Origin: Xestospongia muta
Lineage: Eukaryota; Porifera; Demospongiae; Haplosclerida; Petrosiidae
DNA length: 64,000 nucleotides
Direction of reading: 5' to 3'
Assembly: GCA_963693285.1 (NCBI GenBank)
Contig: OY848923.1
Span: 1,465,026 to 1,529,025, forward strand
Shown here: positions 1-10,026 of the stretch, piece after piece
Position numbering within the stretch: position 1 is the first letter of the stretch
Layout of the letters: the number at the start of each line of letters is the position of its first letter
Notes under the pieces: model-generated
What the model was told of the DNA's origin: nothing
Database searches by the model: none
The model's input: the letters and a program-made list of their open reading frames with translations, nothing else
Translations under genes and position numbers: made by a program

Positions 1-41
<41 letters not shown>
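1..41. repeat. (GA)n microsatellite at left edge
   Basis: Uninterrupted GA dinucleotide run from the first base; it lies in an intron of the LRR gene, just past the last visible donor site. Confidence 0.95.
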
Positions 42-48
<7 letters not shown>

Positions 49-67
49 TCCTTTCTTTTCAACTTAC

Positions 68-1214
68 CAGGTGAAGGATGTAATCTTCCAACACTCAAAT
101 CAGATGCTAGATCATCTTTTGTCCAGTAATTACGTTTTCCATCCCAGACTAACCCACGAGGATCAGTATAGAAATATGAATCAGGTGGTCCAGTAAATCC
201 TTTACCACCAGAACTAAGTTGTAAAACAGCAACATGTGGTTCAGGAAGAGCAACTATCCTAGCCAGTCTCTATAGAGAAACATCAGTTAATAATTATGGG
301 AGCACAATAATATAGTGTAGGTGTTACTAACATAGTACCATACAATAGTGTATGTTACATAATTACATACACAGTATCATACTGTAGTCTTGCCATTAAT
401 TCATAGTATATATCATATAAATTATATAATATATACATATATATGGTACTACCAGCTATACTATATACTGTAGGTGTAGTACTACCAGCATAATACTAAA
501 GTAGTGATATGATATAAGTGCTTACCTCAGGGGCACATAAAACTAAGTCACCAAGATCTACAGTGTATAATAAAATGAATACAGTCGATAAGATCTGATT
601 ATCTCTTCAAGTCATCCATTTGTCTACCCATCCATCCATTTATCTGACGTCTGTCTATGATCCATCCATATGATCCATCCGTCCAACATACCTGGTTGAG
701 TTGGTGTCATGTGATGTCTGTGATGTAAAGCTCCTGCAGAGAGAGCTCGAGGAGCACGTGGTGAGGATTTCTTAGAAGGCTAAAAAGAACAAAAAGACAA
801 CTGATAACAATTAGATCATAGACAGTTTTAATTAATCACATATCAAAGGGATTACCTCATTTTAGAGAGGTACAAACTAAACTAAATATATGTATGTATT
901 ATAGGCTTTGTATGTTGTACATTTAGTCATTTAGTAAATTCAATACTTGCTAGAGCCAAACATTTCTATAAGGGTGATGTGAGCAGTTCTAAAGCCAATG
1001 AGTGGGTATTTAACTATTAGGAACAATGGTTAATGTCCCTTCTGTGTTTTCTAGTACCTGGAGTATTTGAGAAGAAGTATGAGGGATTCTTCGAGAGGGT
1101 GATTTAGGTAAATGAGGAGTAAAGTTACGTCTTCTCTTTGTAAATATGTTAGCTGTTGTAGCTTGTAAAAGATACCTGGCTATCTCATGATATAAGTCCC
1201 ATATATCACCCTAT

Positions 1215-1274
<60 letters not shown>

Positions 1275-3123
1275 GTATTATAAAATCAATCATAATCTAC
1301 ATACTCCATTGTTCTGTATTTTCCATGTAATTTGACTAATAACATCACCAATCTTTCGATTTTTCGTTGCCACAGCAACCATCTCCAATACTCCTATAAT
1401 TAAAGACACAATATTATAGGAGTCCTCTAATAATTAACCTTACCATTATTGCTATCAAGATAATCAAAGAATACAGGTACCAGACACATTAAATGAACTA
1501 TTTCAGATGCTAGTAAACACCGATATTGTGAGGAATGTGAGGGTGACTTAGGTGTAGTGATATTAGTGGATGATACAGTGATGGAGGAGGTGGAGATACC
1601 ATATGAAGTGTGTATACTATAATGAGGAAAATTAATATCATAACATGTCCAATTGTTAGTGTAGTATTCTATCTGTTCATCCATTCATCTGTCTGTCTGT
1701 GTCTCTCCATTCATCCATCAATCTGATCAATGCAATATATCCATTTACACATTATACCATTCTTCATTCTATCCTCCTATCTATCCATCCATCCATCCAT
1801 TTATCCATCTATCCCTCCATCTATCCATCCATGCATTCATCCATCTATCCCTCCATCCATTTATCCATCCATTTATCCATCTATCCATCCATCCATTCAT
1901 CCATCTATCCCTTCATCCATCCATCCATCTAGTTCACATACTCATGTTCATTTCCAGTAGTTGATGACAGACATGACATAGTTCTGTGAAGTGAACAAAC
2001 TAAAAACTGTAAACTTTGATATAATTGTGGATATAATCCTCCTTCCTATATAACAGATGTGACTAATAAATTAATAGATAAATTAAGTGTTCATTATGGA
2101 TGAATGGCTGCATAAATGGATGGATGGATTAGATGAAGAAAGGATATATAAGATAATCGTTACATTTTGTTCATCTCTATCAATAGTTGCTCCACTAAGT
2201 AAAAGGGATGCTATTCTAAGAAGTACATGACATGGAAGAGTAAATAGATCCTGACATAAGACATCACTACAATAAGAATATATAAGTTATAATAGACCAG
2301 AGAAGAGAGCTACTTACCCAATCTGAGTTAGTTTAGCAGTGTCTAATGTAGCCACTATTAACTCATAAGGTAGTTCAAATTCTAAAGAGATCTAACAGAG
2401 ATATATATGATTACTGGTACATGTATGGCTATCCATCCATCCATCTATTTAAATATATACCACTACTATTAATAGTAACATAGTACACTTACCACTACTA
2501 TTAATAGTAACATAGTACGCTTACCACTACTATTAATAGTAACATAGTACACTTACCACTACTATTAATAGTAACATAGTACACTTACCACTACTATTAA
2601 TAGTAACATATTACACTGTTCTATCTCTAATGATCTCTGTTCCATTAATCTCTGTAATGGAGGAATGCCAAAAGGTACCCTACCTTGCCTGCGCATAATA
2701 TAAATAGAACAAGAGATAAACAATGGAGTCATAGACATATTCTACATCAACAAATGGACTAACTCACTTTATTCTGTACTCATTCTCAATTTTCAAGTCA
2801 TCTTCTAATACATTTGCTAAATGAAGTAATCTTCTCTTGTCTAAATCTATGTACATACATATGACATAATATGACATTTCAATATAGTACAGTCTGTATT
2901 ATACTTACCAATATTGTGAGTATATTTTAATGGAAATTTTGCCATCAACTGAGTGGTCTATTAAACAAAGTTATAATAATACATATTATATATATTACAT
3001 GTTTATAACAGTGTTATAACATGTTATATTGTTTACTTTCTCTCCAAAGACACCAGTTACTGAGAGGTTTTGTAAGTTAGTAGGTACAAAGACAGAATGA
3101 GCATTGTTTTTATGACGCTGTGT

Positions 3124-3175
<52 letters not shown>

Positions 3176-3250
3176 AGGGAGGGAGGGGGGGAGGGAGGGA
3201 GGGAGGGAGGGAGGGAGGGAGGGAGAGAGAGAGAGAGAGAGGGAGGGAGG

Positions 3251-3297
<47 letters not shown>

Positions 3298-4322
3298 GAT
3301 AAGGATATATTAAATTCTCTTACCACAGGATGTGAGGTAGCAGCTGAATTAGTAAAAAACTGTTGCACTCTTCTTCTCTCTCCAGCTATATATGATATGT
3401 AATGATGATGTCATATATAATGAAGTATACCTGTTATTAGTTGACCATCTAACATCCACAAGTGAGGGAAAAGGTCAATAACATGACAACGGTCTATTTA
3501 AGAGATAAGGAAGTAATGCTGTGAAGTAATGGTCACTAGTGTACTTACAATGAGGGTCATTGTCTAGTTTTAGATTCCCAGTAAGTGTAAGAGAGAGAAG
3601 GTGTATATGTGAAATTCTTTTTAGTTCTTGCCAGTCAAGACAATTATCTGATAATACCAGCGAACCTAGTGCTGGAAAACGTGATAATCCATGGAGACAT
3701 TTAATCTGTTAAAAGAGAACATTAGTGCATGTAAGTAATAGTTTATTATTTTAAAATTATGTGTCTGTCAAATTGTGTTTTATCATGTGTCTCTCCATCC
3801 ATCTTCATCCATCCATCTTCATCCATCCATCTATCCATCCATTACCCTATTTCCAGATAGATCAATATTCCATAGTTCTCTACACCACTCAATATTATTA
3901 ATAGTATCTATTACATTATCTTGTAATATCAATGTATGTAACTTAGGACATTCTTCTAAATGTTCAATAACAGCTGGAATATAATATAAAGAAGAGATAG
4001 ATTGGATGAAAAATGATTGTAAAGAATGTATTAATAGTAAGAGAATGGAAATAGTGACAAACTGTTACATGAAGGAAGTACTTGTAGTAGGTAGTGTGTT
4101 ACCATAGCAACCAAACAACAATCATTTGTGTTACTACAGACTGCTATCTACTTACCTATCTTTCTTCCTGACAGATCTAGATATAGTGTCTGTTCAAGAG
4201 GACCATGTATTAGCTTTCGAAGTAGCTAGAGAAACAGGTATAAAATGATCATAGTTACTACAGTATTGTACAGTTAGTATTTATAGAAGGTTAGTACGTC
4301 TTACTTGACTTGTGATACGCAT
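68..4322 (-). CDS. Leucine-rich-repeat protein, many exons, 3' end outside window
   Basis: I do not recognise the orthologue. About 19 exons can be read on the minus strand, with ends at roughly 4322-4305, 4225-4156, 3973-3846, 3705-3549, 3493-3431, 3385-3324, 3117-3037, 2957-2909, 2846-2768, 2688-2589, 2391-2318, 2266-2164, 2045-1938, 1672-1444, 1393-1305, 1210-1058, 779-692, 557-526 and 269-68. Phases are compatible throughout and give about 628 residues. The start is ATG at 4322 (MRITSQ), kept in two of the downstream fragment copies. Residues 1-140 hold leucine-rich repeats ([57 protein letters not shown]) closed by an LRR-cap-like segment ([10 protein letters not shown]). The rest is mostly helical with a basic, proline-rich stretch near 779-1210 and no domain I can name. 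The junction at 1938/1672 has a weak donor and is the least certain. Cellular role unknown; LRRs suggest a protein-binding scaffold. Confidence 0.75.
1218..1271. repeat. (GA)n microsatellite
   Basis: Pure GA run in an intron of the LRR gene, between the exons ending at 1210 and starting at 1305. Confidence 0.95.
1774..1927. repeat. (ATCC)n-type tandem repeat
   Basis: Degenerate CCAT/CCAT-tetranucleotide array in an LRR-gene intron. It opens two long frames rich in Ser, Ile, His and Pro that are only repeat translation. Shorter CCATCCAT arrays recur at the matching intron in the broken LRR copies (about 3795-3843, 13720-13770, 25648-25680). Confidence 0.9.
2459..2620. repeat. 32-bp tandem repeat, five units, each with a splice donor
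   Basis: Units begin at about 2461, 2493, 2525, 2557 and 2589 and are nearly identical. Read on the minus strand, each complete unit contains GTAAGTGTAC, a canonical donor. The LRR-gene exon starting at 2688 must run into the first unit and use its GTAAGT (exon end 2589) to keep the reading frame of the next exon, so the repeat sits exactly on an exon-intron border. Confidence 0.85.
3127..3296. repeat. (GA)n / (GGGA)n purine tract
   Basis: A 170-bp polypurine run mixing GA and GGGA units in the intron after the exon ending at 3324. The long Arg-Glu and Ser-Leu frames here are repeat translation. The same intron carries a GA run in the F1 copy (8166-8260), so the microsatellite was present before that duplication. 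Confidence 0.95.
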
Positions 4323-4342
4323 TGTCAGTATTACAGATACAT

Positions 4343-4640
4343 CATCTAGTCATATAGTGATATGAAGTTGATAAAAGTGACAGAGAGAGGAAGGAAGAAA
4401 ACGAATAAAATGTTAACAAACTCAAACAAGTAAGGCCCCACCCATATACAATAATAATGAATAAAATTAATTATTCATATCTTGTACATACCATAATATA
4501 ATATAGGATAATATTATTTTAGTCTTACCTACAAATAGGTCATGATCCTACTGACAGTCTGTACCAACTAACTAAGAGATCCCATAAATTTACTTCAAAT
4601 AATATTAGAACTCTCCAGCATTAATGATAGGGTCTACATA
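4343..4640 (-). pseudogene. LRR-gene 5' flank and relic DUSP exon
   Basis: Bases 4366-4485 match the spacer that separates the kinase 3' ends from LRR fragments elsewhere (for example 9375-9485). Immediately beyond, 4519-4586 matches the second DUSP exon of the kinase genes (compare 10487-10555), including its donor site and the segment encoding the [14 protein letters not shown] end, followed by degraded sequence to about 4640. The reading frame is not continued by any recognisable exon. This is what is left of a further kinase-DUSP-Ubl gene that once lay next to the intact LRR gene. Confidence 0.7.
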
Positions 4641-5990
4641 AATGACTAGAAATCCCATATTAAGAAATTGATGACATGTTCTTTTCATTCTGTTATGATA
4701 TATGTATGTAAGTTCTAGTACTCATGATACCTTATTGACATTATCAATCAGAAATCACACATATCACATTGTTAGTGCTTATATATTATTAGTAGAAGAT
4801 ACAACTTGGATTTGATGTATATAGACTTAATTTACTAAATTATTTATTTATTATTTATTTAATTTATGTACTTTTTATAAAAAATAATGACTGCTAAACA
4901 CATAAATTCATACACCACCTGCAGGAGGTTTCCATGACAACAATTGTAAAAACCACAAGAATGAAGAAACCCCAATTAATATATTATCTCTGAAATATAG
5001 TTATGTCATTTTATCATCTTGTCTTTCTTGTCTAACTATCATCATTATCTTTTACATGTGTATAGTGGGTACTATTAATATATTGAGATACAGAACCATA
5101 CTGTAATACTCTAGTGTATTGTCTATCTAAAAGGTTTTAGGAAAGAAAAAGCTCTGGCCACAATTGTGTAGTTAATGGTAAATATGGTAATGATGAAACA
5201 TATGCTATAAATTTAAAACAATTGTCTATTATATGTACAATTAAAAAAGTGAAATAATTGTGTAAATTGATCAATCGACAATGAACCTAACAACAAACTA
5301 ATTAAATGATATATAAAATTAATTTTAACAATTAATAATTATTAAAAATAAAAATAAACAAACAGAAAAAAGACATAAACTGTCTCAATAGATGAAGATC
5401 TCGAGAGTACAGTCAAAGAAGGTCTCCAGAGAATCCATTAATTGCTAATTAACAAACACTGGTTGGGCGGGAAAATATCATCGGCACACACTTAACAAGG
5501 AACAGCAAACGCGTGACCAAAAGGCGGGAAATTACAAGCACGTGTTATCATAACATGAACAGCAAAAAACGCTTTAATTATTTTTGTAAAAATTGATTTT
5601 TAATTAACTAATTAAATGATATAGGTTTTGCTAAAACATTAAGGATATTATGATATAAACAAAAGAATTAGTATAATCTTTTTTTTCTTGTAAAGCAAAT
5701 AGAATAATAATAAATAACAATTGTAATCAGTGATCAATGTAGGTACAATATAACAACAAAAATGACTGATTGTAAGAAGTTTTAGAGTTTAAAGTTGAAT
5801 TGTATTAAATCTAAAAAAATCAATCTTAGTGATTAACTTTAAATAACTTTGAAATTTTAACAAACAATTTTAGTAAAAATGTTTTTTAAAGAGTTTCAAT
5901 ATAATAAATTAAAGACAATACATAATAAAACAATTATAAAGAATAAGACAAAAAAAATAAAAAAAATAAAATAAGACAGTCTCAATAGTT
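4641..5990. other. AT-rich intergenic sequence, no gene seen
   Basis: Very AT-rich with A/T homopolymers. A weak resemblance to the last Ubl exon of the kinase genes is visible around 5022-5050. Two blocks (about 5380-5450 and 5970-6010) share a diverged motif, and the GGCGGGAAA-containing stretch near 5465-5535 resembles 7190-7250, so parts of the region are internally duplicated. No coding exon could be supported. Confidence 0.6.
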
Positions 5991-6012
5991 GAAGAGCCAG
6001 CAAGTAGAGAAT

Positions 6013-6252
6013 AGAGAGATCCCAAGAGTCCAGTCAGTCCACAAGTAGAGAAAAGAGAGATCCCAAGAGTCCAGTCAGTCCACAAGTAGAGAAAAGAGAG
6101 ATCCCAAGAGTCCAGTCAGTCCACAAGTAGAGAAAAGAGAGATCCCAAGAGTCCAGTCAGTCCACAAGTAGAGAAAAGAGAGATCCCAAGAGTTCAGTCA
6201 GTCCACAAGTAGAGAAAAGAGAGATCCCAAGAGTCCAGTCAGTCCACAAGTG
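6013..6252. repeat. 41-bp minisatellite, about six copies
   Basis: Units beginning AGAGAGATCCCAAGAGTCCA start at 6013, 6054, 6095, 6136, 6177 and 6218, with almost no divergence; one unit carries a C-to-T change. The exact 41-bp spacing and absence of unique spacers show a simple tandem array, not a CRISPR array. Confidence 0.95.
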
Positions 6253-6255
6253 AGA

Positions 6256-7097
6256 ACATAGAGAGAGAAAGAGAGAATTATTTGTAACAACAGGATCACT
6301 AAAGAATGAGAGATGGATGGAGAGACAGCTCACCTTTTCCAACAGTGCTGCTCCTGTAGAAAAAGAAAAGAAAAAGTAGTTATAACTGAACTGGTGATGA
6401 CAATGAATGGATGGAGAGTGAAGAGAGACAGAGGAAGTGAAAAAGGACCACCAACCTACACACACGCATAGCGCACACACACACGCACCCTACAAACCTC
6501 TCCCCCGCCACCGGGGGGGGTAAAAAAAGGGAGGGATGGTGGGGGGGAGAGGATTTGTAGGGTTTTATGTGAATGTGTGTATGGTGTATATAGGCTAGAT
6601 AGCCCAAAAAAATAAAAATAAAAATAAAAAAAAGAAAGGAAAGGAAAGAAGGCTTGAAGGAAGACAGGAAAGACTGAGCAGGAGAGCGACTCATCTTTTT
6701 CATCCAGAAAGAACATCAGAGAACTGTCCAAGAACATCAAAGAACATCAGAGAACATCAGAGGAGAACAGCCATGAACATCAGACCAACTATGAAATTCC
6801 AAATTGTGTCCTGTAGAAATGAAGACTGAGAAAAATCAAATATTGAACTGAATTGACAAAAATAAAATAATAAAATAAAATAAAAACAATAAACAAAATA
6901 AAATAAAACTAAGAATAAAAAATAAAACTGAGAAAAAAAGATAAGGATGACATAACTAAATAAAAAGATGATCCAGCGAAGAAAGATGATCCACGAAGCG
7001 AAGAGGTGAGTCGATCCAACGACGAAGATACCCTAGAGGGAGAAAGAGAGAGAAACCGGAGAATAGACGAGAGATGATGGATGGAGCGATGGCTCAC
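6256..7097. other. Low-complexity region (CA, poly-purine, A-rich)
   Basis: Contains a CA-rich stretch (6460-6490), a G-run (6511-6548), A-rich blocks (6605-6650, 6860-6930) and several copies of AGAACATCAGAGAA-like units (6708-6785). Long minus-strand frames here are rich in Ser, Phe, Leu and Pro and overlap in several frames, as expected for polypurine sequence rather than for genes. Confidence 0.6.
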
Positions 7098-7140
7098 CTT
7101 TTTTAACAGTACTACTGAAAGCTTGCAAAATAGAGTCCAT
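7098..7140 (-). other. Possible 5' coding exon, unrecognised
   Basis: ATG at 7140 opens a 43-nt segment (MDSILQAFSSTVKK) ending at a good GTGAGC donor. A related sequence with the same donor context occurs at about 6333-6356 (AALLEK before GTGAGC), suggesting a duplicated exon. No downstream partner exon was found, so this may be a relic or chance. Confidence 0.2.
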
Positions 7141-7559
7141 TTTATAAAATCAAGAGATCTCTGTCATGCTTCAATTTGACAAACAGTCATCAAAAACTTA
7201 TGACAAATTGGCGGGAAATACTAGAGCCACCACACACACACGTGACCAACATTAATTGATTTTTAATTGATATAATTAACAACTAATTAAAAGTCTTATA
7301 CTTTAACTATTGTACAATTGCTAATAATAAATATAACAACTTTATCTTAGAAATGTATAGTTAAAATTATCTTGACTGAAACAGATGATTATAACTGAAA
7401 AAAGAATTACATAAGTTTAGTGACATTTTAGATGAGAGTCAACAGCTGATAATATTATATTGGACACTATTAATATATTGAGATATAGACCAAGGCATAA
7501 CTTATGCTGTTGTCCAGCAGATTCATTTTTGATATTATACATAATTTAATTTGACTCTT

Positions 7560-8090
7560 CACAGCTAACTATCATCGTTGTTTCTTACTTCAAACATGAA
7601 AGTCTAAAAAATGAACAAGTTTATCAATACAGTTTGTCCTGTCATTGCAATATTTTATTAACTTTGACATGATCAGTAACCAACTTATATTTGTTTGCAT
7701 TGTAACAATATCATAGTCTACAGTCATTACTTCTAAATACATCAAATAGGTCTATCATCTTCAATACAACAGTACCTATACAATGATATTATAGTTACAG
7801 AATAATAACTTACCAATATGATCATCAAATGACCACAACCTGATGACACCAGTATATGTGAATATATACAATATAGTACCAGATAATGTTACTTCTAACA
7901 TTACCTTCTAAAAATGAACAAACTATCAGTAACAGTTACTTGTACATATTATCTTATTACATTTCTATCACATATACCATTAATTTAGTGAGTAGAAATA
8001 TATCACAATGTCACAGTCTACATTCTTTAGTTGTAGATACTCTTAACAATTCCTTCATCTTCTGTATAACAACACCTATTTAATGATAAA
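7560..8090 (-). pseudogene. Decayed Ubl exons of a kinase-DUSP-Ubl gene
   Basis: Read on the minus strand, 8085-8008 and 7775-7718 each resemble the 146-bp Ubl exon (openings like VVIQKMKELL and TVVLKMIDLF, then ECRL/DCRL followed by a stop). 7843-7808 resembles the K2 exon encoding IKLWSFDVFDTVG, and 7606-7570 resembles the last exon ([13 protein letters not shown]) with an in-frame stop. Exon order is the same as in K2's second Ubl. Several stops and indels show it is dead. Confidence 0.7.
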
Positions 8091-8164
8091 CAAAGCGGGT
8101 TTAAAGTTACTTTTAACATACTCACTCATTCAAAAGTATTAAAAGAACACTGACAGCGAGAGAG

Positions 8165-8165
<1 letters not shown>

Positions 8166-8260
<95 letters not shown>
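8166..8260. repeat. (GA)n microsatellite
   Basis: About 95 bp of GA, at the position corresponding to the GA tract in the sixth intron of the intact LRR gene (3127-3296). Confidence 0.95.
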
Positions 8261-8262
<2 letters not shown>

Positions 8263-8264
8263 GA

Positions 8265-9330
8265 TAAGGATATATTAAATTCTCTTACCACAGGATGTGA
8301 GGTAGCTGCTGAATTAGTAAAAAACTGTTGTACTCTTCTTCTCTCTCCAGCTATATGTGATATGTAATGATGATGTCATATATAATGGAGTATACCTGTT
8401 ATTAGTTGACCATCTAACATCCACAAGTGAGGGAAAAGGTCAATTACATGATCTATTACAAGATAATGTAATAGATACTATTAATAATATTGAGTGGTGT
8501 AGAGAACTATGGAATATTGATCTATCTGGAAATAGGGTAATGGATGGATGAATGAATGGCAGATGGATGGACAGATGGATGAATGGATGGTTGAATAATG
8601 ACCTTCACTGTAAGTACACTAATGACCTTATCTGTTCAGTAGATCAGGGGTGGAAGAACATATTTGAATTTGGGGGAGGGCACCAAAGGAGAGGTTTCGG
8701 GGGGTTGCAGCCCCCCAGAAGCTGAGGAGTGTTTTTGCTTTTAATCCCTTAAATACACATCAATTTTAGTATAATTTCATATAATATGAATGTGGTAAAT
8801 ACCCAATTGCCACAATTACAATGAGTGTTTTTCATTGTTCTCTATAAAAATTTTTTTAGGGGGGGCACAATCAGCATGTTGTAATTTTTGGGGGGGCACG
8901 TGCCCCTGGTGCCCCATAGGCTCCTCCGGCACTGTCTTGTAATATCAATGTATGTAACTTAGGACATTCTTCTAAAGGTTCAATAACAGCTGGAATATAA
9001 TATAAAGAGATAGATTGGATGAAAAATGATTGTAAAGAATGTATTAATAGTAAGAGAATGGAAATAGTGACAAAGTGTTACATGAAGGGAGTACTTGTAG
9101 TAGGTAGTGTGTTACCATAGCAACCAAACAACAATCATTTGTTACTACACACTGCTATCTACTTACCTATCTTTCTTCCTGACAGATCTAGATATAGTGT
9201 CTGTTCAAGAGGACCATGTACTAGCTTTCGAAGTAGCTAGAGAAACAGGTATAAAATGATCATAGTTACTACAGTATTGTATAGTTAGTATTTATAGAAG
9301 GTTAGTACGTCTTACTTGACTTGTGATACG
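8265..9330 (-). pseudogene. F1: broken, partly inverted copy of LRR exons 1-6
   Basis: Contains counterparts of LRR exons 6 (8285-8355), 5 (about 8397-8450), part of 3 (8935-8990), 2 (about 9168-9240) and 1 (about 9316-9340). The ATG of exon 1 is changed (the ATG codon reads ATA), exon 4 is missing, and about 8450-8635 is inverted: there LRR exon 3 reads on the plus strand ([18 protein letters not shown]). A hAT-like miniature element separates the inverted piece from the rest. Non-functional passenger of the kinase duplication. Confidence 0.85.
8645..8934. mobile_element. hAT-like miniature element
   Basis: Starts CAGGGGTGGAAGAAC and ends with the complement of CAGTGCCGGAGGAGCC, imperfect inverted termini of the CAG-type used by hAT elements. 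The interior is G-rich with GGCACGTGCCCC near the right end. No 8-bp target duplication is seen, probably because the left flank belongs to the rearranged piece. No coding capacity. Confidence 0.6.
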
Positions 9331-9515
9331 TATTGTCAGTATTACAGATACATCATCTAGTCATATAGTGATATGGAGTTGATAAAAGTGACAGAGAGAG
9401 GAAGGAAGAAAACGAGTAAAATGTTAACAAACTCAAACAAGTAAGACTCCACCCATATACAATAATAATGAATAAAATTAATTAGATCTGTTATTGTTAA
9501 TACAGTTATCAGTTA

Positions 9516-9981
9516 TTATTTTCTAGCGGTGTTTTTTCTTGGCCTCTCCTTTACTTTAGGCCAACTACCATCATAATTTCTCATCTCTAACATTAACATC
9601 TGAAATATAACAAAAATAGTAATAATATAGTAATTAATCATAATACCTGTCCTCCATAAATACCAACATCAGATAAAGTCTGATCTAGATTAGTAAGTAA
9701 TTCATAACTGTTTGTCATATAACGTTGCCATAGTCTACACTCATCAGTTACTGGTATATTAAATAGTTCTCTTATCTTCTGTATAACAATACCTATAATA
9801 ATAGTTTAATAAAGTTATGTAGTTAATATAACCTTATTCTTACCAAAAGTAGTAGCTCTACTAAAGTTAATATATTTGATATCATTAATATGTGGATACA
9901 AACATACTTTAAGGTCAAACAGATAGACTTCAACCTTCAAATGTTTGACATAAGTACCATATTCCACAACATACCTAATAG

Positions 9982-10026
<45 letters not shown>

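Noticed and set aside
1699..1960. Two overlapping plus-strand open frames rich in Ser-Ile-His-Pro
   Set aside because: They are translations of the ATCC repeat in several frames, inside an intron of the LRR gene.
3057..3402. Arg-Glu and Ser-Leu-Pro rich frames on both strands
   Set aside because: Product of the GA/GGGA tract; only 3117-3037 and 3385-3324 are supported as exons.
6013..6252. CRISPR-like regularly spaced repeat
   Set aside because: Units are head-to-tail copies with no unique spacers, in an animal-like genome.
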